DNA of 64,000 nt, from NCBI RefSeq assembly GCF_001425385.1, contig NZ_LMQO01000005.1, positions 1 to 64,000 of the forward strand, in the 5' to 3' direction. Position 1 is the first letter of the stretch; the number at the start of each line of letters is the position of its first letter. The DNA comes from Sphingomonas sp. Leaf407 (GTDB taxonomy: Bacteria; Pseudomonadota; Alphaproteobacteria; Sphingomonadales; Sphingomonadaceae). This document shows, one piece after another, positions 1 through 8,432 of this stretch. Below the pieces are notes generated by a model. The model searched no databases, was not told where the DNA came from, and saw nothing but the letters and a program-made list of their open reading frames with translations. The position numbers and the translations under genes were made by a program.

Positions 1-51
1 CTGGGCTATAGCGGGCACGGCACGCAGATAGTGCGTCGCCCCGTCCGGTGA
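1..51 (+). CDS. 3' end of a gene cut by the window start (possible FAD-dependent oxidoreductase)
   Basis: Reading frame 1 is open from the first base and ends at TGA 49-51. The visible residues begin LGYSGHGTQ. A GYSGHG motif near the C-terminus is typical of DAO-type FAD oxidoreductases of the OrdL/PuuB kind, where it lines the FAD site, but those proteins usually continue 20-40 residues further, so this one would be short. Only 16 residues are visible, so the call is weak and rests on one motif. Confidence 0.3.
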   Translation: MGYSGHGTQIVRRPVR

Positions 52-178
52 ACAGCCCTCTACGGGCACCCCGCCAAACCGTCAACAACTCTTTTCACTT
101 TTATGGCCACTCCGTTGCAGTTTTGCGGAATCATAGGGGTTTACGCCCCGGCAACCGCGCTTGCGCTAGGGTGCGGCG

Positions 179-1660
179 ATGACACCTACGCCCGAATCAA
201 CCATACCCCCGGCCGAATCCCGCACCGCCTGGGCCGATCAGGTGCGCAACGCGGTGCTGTGGCGCTCGGGAAGCCAGATCGTCGGGCAGTTGATCGCATG
301 GGGATCGACCTTCGTCGTCATCCGCATGCTGACCCCGGCCGATTACGGACTGGCGGCGATGACCGGGGTCGTGCTGCTGCTGCTCAACATGCTGAACGGC
401 CATGGCCTGGCGAACGCGCTGATCCAGCATGGCGAGGTTTCGCGGCGCGAACAGCGGCAGGTGTTCGGGATGCTGCTGCTGCTGAACCTCGCGCTAGCGC
501 TGCTCCAGTTCGCCGCCGCGCCGTGGATCGCCGCCTATTACCACGAACCGATGGTGGCGCGGCTGCTGCGCGTGCAGACCTTGCTCTATCTTGCCACGCC
601 GTTCAGTTCGCTGGCCTATGCGTTGCTCGCGCGGCGGATGGAGTTCCACCTTCAGGCACGGGTCAACCTGTTGTCCTCGGTTGCCGGCGCATTGGCCGCA
701 ATCGGCGGGGCGCTTGGCGGGCTGGGCGTGTGGACATTGGTGCTGGCGCCCGCCGTGTTGTTCGCGACGCGTGCCGTCGGGCTGACGATCGCGGCGCGGG
801 CGTGGATGTGGCCGAGCTTCGACTTTCGCGGCGCGGGGCATCTGGCGCGCTATGGCGGCATCGTTGCCGGCGCGAGCATGCTGGGCTTCGTCCAGTCGCA
901 GGCCGATGTGCTGATCGCCGGGCGCTGGTTCGATGCACACGGCGTCGGTGTCTATACCACCGCGCTGTTCCTGACGCAGATCTTCACCAACAAGGTCGTG
1001 CCGCCGCTCAACGAGGTCGCCTTCTCCGCCTATGCGCGGATGCAGCATGACCGAACGGCGGTGGCGAGCGGGTTCGTGCGGTCGGTGCGGCTGGTGATGC
1101 TGGTCGCGGTGCCGTTCTTCCTCGGACTGGCGGTGAGCGCGCAGCCGGTCGTCACGCTGGCGCTGGGCGACCAGTGGCACGAGGCCGCGCCGCTCGTCGT
1201 ACTGCTCGGCATCGCGATGCCGTTCATGGCGCTCCAGACGCTGTTCCCGCCGGCGGTCGATGCGATGGGCCGGCCGGGAATCACCGCGCGGACGACGGCG
1301 ATCGGCGCGGTGCTGTTGCCGGTCGCGTTTCTGGTCGGCGTGCGCTTCGGGATCGCCGGGTTGGCGGCGGCATGGATCGTCGCGCATCCGCTGCTGCTAG
1401 GGATCGTGCTGTCCCGAGCGCTGCCGGTGATCGGGCTGTCGCTGGGGACGTTCCTCGGCGCGGTGCGGCCGGCGTTCGCCGCCGGGCTGGCGATGGCCGG
1501 CGCGGTGGTGCTGGCGCAGGCGATCGTCGCGCCGCAGTCGCCGGTCGGGACGCTGGCACTGTCGGTCGTCGTCGGCGGTGGGGTCTATGCCGGGATGCTG
1601 CTGCTGTTCGCCCGGCCGGCGCTGGCCGATGCGATCGCGATGATCCGGCGGCGGGGTTGA
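179..1660 (+). CDS. Wzx-like oligosaccharide/polysaccharide flippase (MOP superfamily)
   Basis: A 493-residue integral membrane protein with about 12-14 hydrophobic segments after a short soluble N-terminus. Residues about 25-60 (RSGSQIVGQLIAWGSTFVVI, then RMLTPADYGL) match the conserved first helices of lipopolysaccharide/exopolysaccharide flippases. Members of this family flip undecaprenyl-linked oligosaccharides across the inner membrane. The ATG at 179 is the first in-frame start ahead of the conserved region. A glycosyltransferase-like gene lies convergently downstream, which fits a surface-polysaccharide role, but the polymer cannot be deduced. The TGA stop lies inside the tail of a palindromic repeat that separates the two genes. 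Confidence 0.85.
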   Translation: MTPTPESTIPPAESRTAWADQVRNAVLWRSGSQIVGQLIAWGSTFVVIRMLTPADYGLAAMTGVVLLLLNMLNGHGLANALIQHGEVSRREQRQVFGMLLLLNLALALLQFAAAPWIAAYYHEPMVARLLRVQTLLYLATPFSSLAYALLARRMEFHLQARVNLLSSVAGALAAIGGALGGLGVWTLVLAPAVLFATRAVGLTIAARAWMWPSFDFRGAGHLARYGGIVAGASMLGFVQSQADVLIAGRWFDAHGVGVYTTALFLTQIFTNKVVPPLNEVAFSAYARMQHDRTAVASGFVRSVRLVMLVAVPFFLGLAVSAQPVVTLALGDQWHEAAPLVVLLGIAMPFMALQTLFPPAVDAMGRPGITARTTAIGAVLLPVAFLVGVRFGIAGLAAAWIVAHPLLLGIVLSRALPVIGLSLGTFLGAVRPAFAAGLAMAGAVVLAQAIVAPQSPVGTLALSVVVGGGVYAGMLLLFARPALADAIAMIRRRG

Positions 1661-1784
1661 TCCGCTCGCGCAGCAGATGCGGTGCCGGCCCGCTCCCCCT
1701 CCCGTCCACCCATTCAGGATACGCTGTGGGTGGTCGGGAGGGGGAGCGGGCCGGCACCGCGCTGATCCAGCATCGCTGGATCAG
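1655..1784. repeat. IR33 palindromic element, copy 1
   Basis: The core is a 33-bp inverted repeat (1680-1712 and 1727-1759, one mismatch) around a 14-base loop. It is followed by a perfect hairpin, TGATCCAGC/ATC/GCTGGATCA (1763-1783). The left tail GGTTGATCC contains the TGA stop of the flippase gene, and the right end lies four bases from the stop of the convergent glycosyltransferase-like gene. A second copy in the opposite orientation lies at 41692-41817, also between convergent genes. It probably acts as a bidirectional terminator. The repeat itself is seen directly. Confidence 0.85.
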
Positions 1785-1787
1785 ACA

Positions 1788-2720
1788 TCAGCACCCGTCG
1801 TGCAACTGGCGGATCGCGTCGCGGGTCGCGCGGAGATAGGCGGTGCCGTGGAAGCGGTAGGTGCCGATGAAATGCGCGAACGCCGCGCCGCGCGGCACGC
1901 GCTCGTTCCAGAAATTGAAATAGCGCGCATAGGGCAGCAGCACCGGATCGGGATCGTTGGCGACGACGAAATTGGCCGCGACCTGCTCGCTGCCCCAGCG
2001 CCGCCACTGCGACACGCCGATGATCCGATCCATTTCCAGCGACAGCGACTCGGCAAGGCCGCGCCCGTCGTCACTCCGCGCGAACCCGGCGAAACCGGCG
2101 CAGCCACGGACGTAGCGCAGCGATTCGCGCCCCGGCACGTCGATCCGGCCGAGCACCGCTTCCGACGCATCCTGGACATGGGTCGCGGGCGAGCGCGGAT
2201 CGACCGGCCGCCTCGTCGCGACGAATGCCGCCACCGGCATCAACCGCGCATCGCCTTCGCCGAGCAGGGTGAAGCTGCGCCCGGCATCGATCGCCGCCGC
2301 GACCTCCGCCACCGGCCCCAGCGTCACCGTGTCCGAATCGAGCTGGATCACATAGTCGCGCGCGCGCAGGTCGAGGATCGTCAGCAACCGTTCCCACACG
2401 TCGCGGCGCGGGCAGGGATCGGTCGCGACATCGTCGATCGCGACGATCCGGGGGTTGCCCAGATGCGCCGCCAGCACCGCCTTGTCCTCCGGCGTCAGCG
2501 TCCCGTCGTCGAGGATCACCACCCGCCCGCGCCCCAGATGATGGAGCAGCGATTTGACCGCGACGAGATAGGGCAGCAGCACCGCGCCGCCGATCATCGA
2601 GAAGATCACGACCCCGTCGTCGCGCACGATCGCCGGCGGCGTCGTCAGGATGCCGCGCGCCAGCCGACGGTGTCGCCACTGTTTCCAGTGCCAGTTGAGA
2701 TGTTCGCCGAGCGAGGCCAT
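1788..2720 (-). CDS. glycosyltransferase-like protein (GT-A fold, hypothetical)
   Basis: A 310-residue soluble protein. Residues 120-135 read RARDYVIQLDSDTVTLG; the D-S-D at 128-130 after a hydrophobic strand is the DxD metal/nucleotide-sugar site of GT-A glycosyltransferases. Residues 35-75 (VVIFSMIGGAVLLPYL, then RVVILDDGTL) fit the N-terminal Rossmann-like part. No specific family is recognised. It is convergent with the flippase, and both may serve a surface glycan. The start ATG at 2720 is the first in-frame start before the conserved part. Confidence 0.5.
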   Translation of the reverse strand: MASLGEHLNWHWKQWRHRRLARGILTTPPAIVRDDGVVIFSMIGGAVLLPYLVAVKSLLHHLGRGRVVILDDGTLTPEDKAVLAAHLGNPRIVAIDDVATDPCPRRDVWERLLTILDLRARDYVIQLDSDTVTLGPVAEVAAAIDAGRSFTLLGEGDARLMPVAAFVATRRPVDPRSPATHVQDASEAVLGRIDVPGRESLRYVRGCAGFAGFARSDDGRGLAESLSLEMDRIIGVSQWRRWGSEQVAANFVVANDPDPVLLPYARYFNFWNERVPRGAAFAHFIGTYRFHGTAYLRATRDAIRQLHDGC

Positions 2721-2795
2721 GGCCGGGTCCTATCGGCCGACAATTAAGGCGGCGTCAACGGCGTGGCCGGGTCAGGCTGGCGCTGGCCCCATCCC

Positions 2796-3218
2796 CTATC
2801 CCTGCTGGATATAGTCGCGCATCGCCGACGCCTCGGCCTCGATCCCGTCGATGCGGTGTTTGACGAGGTCGCCGATCGAGACGAAGCCGACCAGCGCGTC
2901 CCCCTCCACCACCGGCAGGTGGCGGATGCGGCGGTCGGTCATCAGCGCCAGCGCGCCGAGCACCGACTGGTCGCGGGTCACGGTGACGACCGGTGTCGTC
3001 ATCCGCTGTCCGACCACCGTGTCGAGCGCCCCCGCACCCCCTTCCGCCAGCGACCGGATCACGTCGCGTTCCGAAAAGATGCCGGCGACCTGCCCGTCCC
3101 GCAACACCGGCACCGCGCCGATCCGGTGCCTTGCCAGCAGGGCGATGACCTCGGTCACGGCCATGTCGGCGTCGACCGCCACCACGGCGCGGTCGTGGAT
3201 GATTCGTGCGATCGTCAT
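2796..3218 (-). CDS. CBS-domain protein (tandem CBS pair)
   Basis: A 140-residue protein made almost entirely of two CBS repeats (about residues 8-60 and 75-130), with signatures such as VLRDGQVAGIFSERDVIR and LPVVEGDALVGFVSIGDLVK. Such stand-alone CBS pairs bind adenosine nucleotides and act as energy or redox sensors. The start at 3218 is chosen over an upstream in-frame ATG (3317) because AGGAG stands about 11 bases before it and family homology begins at MTIARIIHD. Confidence 0.85.
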   Translation of the reverse strand: MTIARIIHDRAVVAVDADMAVTEVIALLARHRIGAVPVLRDGQVAGIFSERDVIRSLAEGGAGALDTVVGQRMTTPVVTVTRDQSVLGALALMTDRRIRHLPVVEGDALVGFVSIGDLVKHRIDGIEAEASAMRDYIQQG

Positions 3219-3315
3219 CGGCGTATTCCCTCTCCTGTGCCCCGCTTCGTCGCGTTCCGGTGCGCGAGCGGGTTCCCGTGTTGAGACTTTCACGGTTCGC
3301 GCGCATTGGAAAGCC

Positions 3316-3618
3316 ATGGAACAGGATCTGGACGATCCCGCCTATGCCGCCTTCGCATGGGGGCGGTTCCGGCGGATGCTGGGATGGATGGCGCTGCTGT
3401 CGCTGATCGCGGCGCTCGCCGCGCTGGGCGGCATCTGGTGGTGGATCGGCGCGATGAACTGGGTGATCGCGCTCGCGACGGTCGCCGGCGTAGGGCTGTC
3501 GGTGCTGCTCGGCGCCGCGCTGATGGGGCTGGTGTTCCTCAGCAACGGATCGGGGCACGACGCGGCGGTCGATTCGTTCAATGCCCCGCGCGATCCGGGG
3601 CGCGATGTGGAGCGCTAG
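3316..3618 (+). CDS. small two-helix membrane protein, unknown function
   Basis: A 100-residue protein. Residues 20-43 and 47-75 are strongly hydrophobic (MLGWMALLSLIAALAALGGI; VIALATVAGVGLSVLLGAAL), with acidic or polar ends, giving a predicted inner-membrane hairpin. It is divergent from the CBS gene with a 97-bp gap that must hold both promoters. No family is recognised. Codon use looks native. Confidence 0.6.
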   Translation: MEQDLDDPAYAAFAWGRFRRMLGWMALLSLIAALAALGGIWWWIGAMNWVIALATVAGVGLSVLLGAALMGLVFLSNGSGHDAAVDSFNAPRDPGRDVER

Positions 3619-3623
3619 GGATC

Positions 3624-3813
3624 GATCGACATTCATTCGCGCGTCGTCACCCCGGACTCGTTCCGGGGTCCACCTGGCCGCAAATGCGGTTGATCGAGGC
3701 TCAAGGCGTACCGATTGCCGAGCCGTGGACCCCGGAACAAGTTTGGGGTGACGAAAGGAGTGGCTGTTTCGGCCGGAAATGACGAAGATCGGTCGGAAAT
3801 GCTGAGTGTCGAT
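3624..3813. repeat. REP-A palindromic element, copy 1
   Basis: Begins with GATCGACATTC, followed by a long inverted repeat: CGTCACCCCGGACTCGTTCC from 3645, with its complement ending GGGGTGACG at 3753. The tail runs to GTGTCGAT near 3813. Other copies with the same edges lie at 21555-21746 and 37572-37754, and a shorter copy lies at 62141-62250. It fills most of the gap before the rpmG terminator, and no gene is visible in it. Confidence 0.8.
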
Positions 3814-3849
3814 TGGCCCTGGGGATCGATCCATCCACCTTCAAACAAG

Positions 3850-3933
3850 CGTCATCCCAGCGAAGGCTGGAATCTCCCGGTGGCGGGGGGACGACAGGAG
3901 CCGCTTGAGGCCCCAGCCTTCGCCAGGGCGACG
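3850..3933. repeat. REP-C palindromic element, copy 1
   Basis: An imperfect inverted repeat with edges CGTCATCCCAGCGAAGGCTG and CAGCCTTCGCCAGGGCGACG. The inside contains GACAGGAGCCGCTTGAGGCC, shared nearly word for word with the copy at 34236-34318. A third, inverted relative lies at 51723-51805. Confidence 0.75.
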
Positions 3934-3986
3934 GCTCGACGCGATGGATCGGACACGAGGTTCGATCCGGTTCGCCCGGTCGGCCT

Positions 3987-4034
3987 CAAAACGACAAGGC
4001 CCGCCGGTCGCACCCATGGCGACCGGCGGGCCTT
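3987..4034 (-). terminator. Rho-independent terminator of rpmG
   Basis: A perfect 16-bp stem (3996-4011 pairs with 4019-4034; AAGGCCCGCCGGTCGC and its complement) with a 7-base loop. On the minus strand it is followed by GTCGTTTTG. It lies about 40 bp beyond the rpmG stop. Confidence 0.8.
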
Positions 4035-4072
4035 GGCCAAAGCGGCACCCCCGTCGCCGGGGGCGCAGGCGC

Positions 4073-4240
4073 TTACTTGATCTTCGCTTCCTTGAAGTCG
4101 ACATGCTTGCGCACGACCGGGTCGTACTTGCGGAAGGTCAGCTTCTCGGTCTGGTTGCGCGGGTTCTTCTTGGTGACATAGAAGAAGCCGGTGTCGGCCG
4201 AGCTGACGAGCTTGATCTTGACGGTGGTCGGCTTTGCCAT
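4073..4240 (-). CDS. rpmG: 50S ribosomal protein L33
   Basis: A 55-residue protein beginning [20 protein letters not shown] and ending FKEAKIK, the usual length and sequence of bacterial L33. The zinc-binding cysteines are absent, so this is the zinc-independent (C-minus) form. The start at 4240 gives the normal N-terminus; an upstream in-frame start at 4315 would add 25 residues unlike the family. It stands alone and is followed by a strong terminator. Confidence 0.95.
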   Translation of the reverse strand: MAKPTTVKIKLVSSADTGFFYVTKKNPRNQTEKLTFRKYDPVVRKHVDFKEAKIK

Positions 4241-4424
4241 GACCCAAAAACCCCTTGGGCCTGACGCCCCAAAATTGACAACGAAAAGCGGCCCGCCATG
4301 CGCGGACCGCTGCATGACCGGAGCGCATGGTCCAAGCGACCGGCGAAGTCAAGACCAAGCACCTTCACGCCCCCGTAACCAATCATCCTTAGGTTGTAAA
4401 ACAACAGCTTCGGGAGAGACGGTG

Positions 4425-4697
4425 ATGCGAATCGAAAGCGCCCATATCGACGCGGAACATGCGTTCGCGCGCGGTGGCCATGGCGAACTGGACGCGATTC
4501 GGGCGATCGCCCATGCACGCGACAACCTGCCCGCGCTGTCGGTGCTGGCGGTGGTCGACGCCGCACTGGCGCGGGGCGAGCGGCGCTCGATCGCCGAATG
4601 GACCGCGCTGGCGCGCGAGGCGGTGCGCTGCGGCCTGAGCGATCCGGCGACCGCGCAGAGCTTCGCCGCCGCCTGTGCCGTCCGCATGGCCGACTGA
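4425..4697 (+). CDS. conserved-looking hypothetical protein, 90 residues
   Basis: Starts at ATG 4425 with GGGAGAG about 9 bases upstream. It is a small, alanine-rich, mostly helical soluble protein with no signal peptide or recognised domain. Divergent from rpmG and directly upstream of a GDT1-like membrane protein whose probable start lies 8 bp past this stop, so the two are probably co-transcribed. Function unknown. Confidence 0.55.
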   Translation: MRIESAHIDAEHAFARGGHGELDAIRAIAHARDNLPALSVLAVVDAALARGERRSIAEWTALAREAVRCGLSDPATAQSFAAACAVRMAD

Positions 4698-4704
4698 TTC
4701 GGGG

Positions 4705-5268
4705 TTGGACCCGCTCGTTCCCGCGTTCGTCGCGGTATTGCTGGCCGGCTGGACCGACAAGCCGGCGGCGCTGGCGGCGGTGCTCGCCGACCGGTTCGGC
4801 GCGCGCGCGGTGTGGCCCGGCGCGGTGCTGGCGCTGGCCGGCGGGTTCGCGCTGGCCGTCGTCGGCGGCGTGCTGGTCGCGCCGATGCTCGCCCCCAACG
4901 CCCGCGCGCTGTTGCTCGCGCTAGCGCTGCTGTCGGCAGGAGCTGCGGCGATGTGGCGCGGCGGGCGGTTCGATCGGCTGGAAGGGTGGAAGCTTCCCGG
5001 CAGCCTCACGTCGCTCTTCGGACTGTTCATCCTGACGCTGGGCGATCGCAGCCAGTTCCTCGTCTTTGCGCTCACTGCGCGGACGCCCCAGCCGTGGCTG
5101 GCGGCGATCGGCGGCACGCTTGCCGCCACGATCCCGATCGTCGCGGCGGCGATCCTCGGCGAGCGCGACTGGCAGCGGCTGCCGCACCGCGCGATCGGCA
5201 TCGGCGCGGGCGGGCTGTTGCTGATAACCGGCGCGGTGATCGGCCTTTCCGCGCTACGGCTGCTCTGA
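4705..5268 (+). CDS. UPF0016/GDT1-like membrane protein (putative cation exporter)
   Basis: About 187 residues with six hydrophobic segments in two halves. Each half carries a relic of the family motif E-x-G-D-K/R-T/S: the first is degenerate (LLAGWTDKPAAL), the second is LGDRSQFLVF. GDT1/TMEM165-type proteins move Ca2+ or Mn2+. A TTG at 4705 follows a GGGG tract and fits the family start; an in-frame ATG at 4675 would overlap the upstream gene. The poor first motif makes transport activity uncertain. Confidence 0.6.
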   Translation: MDPLVPAFVAVLLAGWTDKPAALAAVLADRFGARAVWPGAVLALAGGFALAVVGGVLVAPMLAPNARALLLALALLSAGAAAMWRGGRFDRLEGWKLPGSLTSLFGLFILTLGDRSQFLVFALTARTPQPWLAAIGGTLAATIPIVAAAILGERDWQRLPHRAIGIGAGGLLLITGAVIGLSALRLL

Positions 5269-5381
5269 TCCGGTCTGATCCAGCGCGTCGATCACCGCAT
5301 CCGGAATTTCCGCCACGCCTCCACGGGAAAGATTCGCCACCGCGATCGTTGCTCCCGCGACCCCATCATGGAGAATGTCCC

Positions 5382-5873
5382 GTGACCAATCCCGCGCTCG
5401 ACACGCCGACCGACCTGCCGAACAACAAGACCGTGACGGTCGCTGACGGCCTCAACGCCGCGCTGTCGGACTGTTTCACGCTGTATCTCAAGACCAAGAA
5501 CTTCCACTGGCACGTCTCCGGCCCGCATTTCCGCGACTATCATCTGATGCTCGACGATCAGGCGTCGCAGATTCTCGCCGTCACCGACGTGATCGCCGAG
5601 CGGGTGCGCAAGACCGGCAACACCACGTTGCGCTCGATCGGCGACATCGCGCGGCGCAGCGCGATCAAGGACAATGACAAGGATTTCGTGAAGCCCGACG
5701 ACATGCTCGCCGAACTGCGCGACGACAATCTCAAGCTGGTCGAGCGCTTCCGCGAAGCGCGCGAAGCCGCCGAGGACGCCGGCGACACCGCCACCAGCAG
5801 CCTTGCCGACGACTGGATCGACCAGGCCGAGGAACGCGCCTGGTTCCTGTTCGAAGCCGCGCGCAAGGGCTGA
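5382..5873 (+). CDS. dps: Dps-family ferritin-like DNA-binding/iron-storage protein
   Basis: 163 residues. KTKNFHWHVSGPHFRDYHLM and the downstream LDDQASQILAVTDVIAERV are the Dps ferroxidase-site region (His, His, Asp and Glu ligands at the dimer interface). Dps dodecamers oxidise and store iron and protect DNA during oxidative stress. GTG at 5382 is the start, with GGAG about 9 bases before; nearby ATGs are out of frame. The N-terminus lacks an obvious lysine-rich DNA-binding tail. The ligase gene follows 52 bp later on the same strand. Confidence 0.9.
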   Translation: MTNPALDTPTDLPNNKTVTVADGLNAALSDCFTLYLKTKNFHWHVSGPHFRDYHLMLDDQASQILAVTDVIAERVRKTGNTTLRSIGDIARRSAIKDNDKDFVKPDDMLAELRDDNLKLVERFREAREAAEDAGDTATSSLADDWIDQAEERAWFLFEAARKG

Positions 5874-5925
5874 TCGACCGGCGGGGCGGGTGGCATGGTC
5901 CTCCGCCCCGCAGCTCGCGCCGCCC

Positions 5926-7539
5926 ATGCGCGCCTTCGCCGACCTTCTCGACCGACTGGTCTATACCCGGTCGCGCAACGCCAAGCTGGCGCTGATCGGC
6001 ACCTATCTGCGCGCGACGCCCGATCCCGACCGGGGCTGGGCGATCGCCGCATTGACCGGCGACCTCGATCTGCCCGCCGTCAAATCCTCTGCGATCCGCG
6101 CGCTGATCGTCGAGCGGGTCGATCCGGTCCTGTTCGCGCTCAGCCGCGATTTCGTCGGCGACACCGCCGAGACAGTCGCGCTGCTGTGGCCCGATTCGCC
6201 CGCAGGCACCGCGACGCCCGGCGACTCGCTCAGCCTCGACAGCGTCGTCACCCGTCTCGCCACCCTGCCCCGTGCGCAGGCCCCGGCGGCACTGGCCGAG
6301 ATGCTCGACCGGCTCGATTCGGACGAACGCTATGCGCTGCTGAAACTCGCCACCGGCGGCCTGCGCGTCGGCGTGTCCGCCCGCCTTGCCAAGACCGCGC
6401 TGGCGCAGGCGTTCGCCCTCGACGTCGATGCGGTCGAGGAGGTGTGGCACGGCATCGCCCCGCCCTATGCCGAACTGTTCGACTGGGCCGAGGGGCGCGC
6501 GGAACAGCCGCATGCCGCCGACCTGCCGGTGTTCCGCCCGTTCATGCTGGCGCATCCGCTCGACGATCTGGTCGTCGACCTCGCCGACTATGCCGCCGAA
6601 TGGAAATGGGACGGCATTCGCGTGCAACTGGTCCATGTCGGCGGCGAGACGCGGCTCTACAGCCGCGCGGGCGACGACATCACCGCCGCCTTTCCCGAAG
6701 TCGCCGCCGCCTTCCGCACGCCGGGCGTCCTCGATGGCGAGTTGCTGGTGCGCGGTGACGGACAGGGCGCGGCGCTCCATGCCGAGGACAGCGGGGCGGC
6801 CAGCTTCAACGCGCTGCAACAGCGGCTGGGGCGCAAGATCGTGTCGAAGGCGATGCTCGCCGACTATCCCGCCTTCGTCCGCCTCTATGACATATTGTTC
6901 AACGGCGGTGAGGACCTGCGCGAGCTACCGTGGGAACAGCGGCGAGCGCGGCTCGAAGCGTTCGTTCCCCGGCTCGATCCCGTCACCTTCGATCTCTCCC
7001 GCCTGATCGACGCCACGGATTTCGCCGCGCTCACCACCCTGCGCGCCGGCGCGCGCGATGCGGCGATCGAGGGGGTCATGCTCAAGCGCCGCACCTCGCC
7101 CTATTTCTCCGGGCGGCGCGTCGGGCTGTGGTATAAATGGAAGCGCGATCCGCTGGTCGCCGATTGCGTGCTGATGTACGCGCAGCGCGGCAGCGGCAAG
7201 CGGTCGTCGTTCTACAGCGACTATACTTTCGGCTGCTGGACCGCCGATCCCGCCGATGGCGGCGAGCTGCTGCCGGTCGGCAAGGCATACTCCGGCTTCA
7301 CCGATGCCGAGCTGAAGGACCTCGACCGCTTCGTGCGCCAGCACACCACCGCCCGCTTCGGCCCCGTCCGCGAGGTGGAGAAGTCGCTGGTGTTCGAGGT
7401 GGCGTTCGATTCGATCCACGCCTCCAAACGCCACAAATCGGGAGTCGCGATGCGCTTCCCCCGCATCAGCCGCATCCGCCGCGACAAACCGGCCGCCGAA
7501 GCGGACCAGATCGCGACGTTGCTCAAACTGGTGAGTTGA
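5926..7539 (+). CDS. ATP-dependent DNA ligase (LigC-like, damage-response type)
   Basis: A 537-residue ligase. The adenylation motif I is EWKWDGIR with nucleophile Lys227; motif III-like RLYDILFNGGEDLRELPW, motif IV IEGVMLKRRTSPY and motif V GLWYKWKRDPL follow in order, then an OB domain. The N-terminal 200 residues form the helical DNA-binding domain. This subfamily is usually encoded with an Lhr-like helicase, a metallo-beta-lactamase-fold exonuclease and a phosphoesterase. Here that exonuclease is 34 kb away at 41825-42820 and the helicase and phosphoesterase are not in the window. ATG 5926 matches the family N-terminus MRAFADLLDRLVYTRSRNAK. Confidence 0.9.
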   Translation: MRAFADLLDRLVYTRSRNAKLALIGTYLRATPDPDRGWAIAALTGDLDLPAVKSSAIRALIVERVDPVLFALSRDFVGDTAETVALLWPDSPAGTATPGDSLSLDSVVTRLATLPRAQAPAALAEMLDRLDSDERYALLKLATGGLRVGVSARLAKTALAQAFALDVDAVEEVWHGIAPPYAELFDWAEGRAEQPHAADLPVFRPFMLAHPLDDLVVDLADYAAEWKWDGIRVQLVHVGGETRLYSRAGDDITAAFPEVAAAFRTPGVLDGELLVRGDGQGAALHAEDSGAASFNALQQRLGRKIVSKAMLADYPAFVRLYDILFNGGEDLRELPWEQRRARLEAFVPRLDPVTFDLSRLIDATDFAALTTLRAGARDAAIEGVMLKRRTSPYFSGRRVGLWYKWKRDPLVADCVLMYAQRGSGKRSSFYSDYTFGCWTADPADGGELLPVGKAYSGFTDAELKDLDRFVRQHTTARFGPVREVEKSLVFEVAFDSIHASKRHKSGVAMRFPRISRIRRDKPAAEADQIATLLKLVS

Positions 7540-7585
7540 CCAAACACCCCGTCACCCGGGACGCGTTCCAGGGTGACGATCGCGG

Positions 7586-8395
7586 TCAACCGGCCGCCAC
7601 CGGCTCCAGCGCGATCTCGAACAGCGTCGGCCACCATTTGCCCGTCACGAACAACCGCTTGGCCCCGGCATCCCATGCGATGCCGTTCAGCACCGCTTCG
7701 GGATCGAGCGGCCCCAGTTCGGCGCGGAGCGGCGCCAGATCGACCAGCGCATCGACCACCCCGGTCGCGGGATCGATCCGCACGATATAGTCGCGGTGCC
7801 AGATATTGCCCCACAGCTTGCCGTCGATCATCTCCAGCTCGTTGAGATTATGCACCGGCCGCCCGTTCGCCGTCACCGTCACGCGGCGCTGCTCGGCAAA
7901 GGTCGTGGGGTCCATGAAGCGCAGCTCGGGCGTCCCGTCGGACAGGATCAGCGATCGGCCGTCGCTCGCCAGCCCCCAGCCCTCGCCCGAATAGCGCGCC
8001 TTGCCACGCGACTTGAGCGTCTTCACGTCCCAGCGATGCGCGATCCCGTCCTGCCACGTCAGGCTGACCAGCGTATCGCCCTGTAGCGCCAGCCCCTCGC
8101 CGAACTGCCGCCCCGGCAGCTTCGCGCGCGCCAGCACCTTGCCATCAGCCAGCCGCACCCGCCGCACGTCGGAGACGCCGGGCTGGCCGGTACTCTCGAA
8201 CAACTGCCCGTCGTGCCAAACCAGCCCCTGGGTGAACGCGGTGCGATCATGCGGATAGCGCGCGACGATCCGCGCGGCGATCCCCTCGACCGCGACCGGC
8301 GCGGTGGCGGCCGGCGGCGGGGTCTGCGCGCTCGATCCCGTCGCGATCAGGAGGGCGGCGGGCGCCAGCCAGCGCAGGAAACTCGTCATCGCCAT
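7586..8395 (-). CDS. glutaminyl-peptide cyclotransferase (secreted)
   Basis: 269 residues with a signal peptide (hydrophobic 8-23, cleavage near SSAQT). The mature part is the beta-propeller plant/bacterial-type glutamine cyclotransferase: PHDRTAFTQGLVW, FGEGLALQGDTLVSLTW, VHNLNELEMIDGKLWGN, VLNGIAWD are its repeat signatures. It converts N-terminal Gln to pyroglutamate in the periplasm or outside. AGGAG precedes ATG 8395 by about 11 bases. The next gene upstream on the same strand (8433-9365) is 37 bp away, so the two may share a transcript. Confidence 0.9.
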   Translation of the reverse strand: MAMTSFLRWLAPAALLIATGSSAQTPPPAATAPVAVEGIAARIVARYPHDRTAFTQGLVWHDGQLFESTGQPGVSDVRRVRLADGKVLARAKLPGRQFGEGLALQGDTLVSLTWQDGIAHRWDVKTLKSRGKARYSGEGWGLASDGRSLILSDGTPELRFMDPTTFAEQRRVTVTANGRPVHNLNELEMIDGKLWGNIWHRDYIVRIDPATGVVDALVDLAPLRAELGPLDPEAVLNGIAWDAGAKRLFVTGKWWPTLFEIALEPVAAG

Positions 8396-8432
8396 GGCTT
8401 GGTCGCTCCTCGCTTGCCGCTTGCTGAACCGT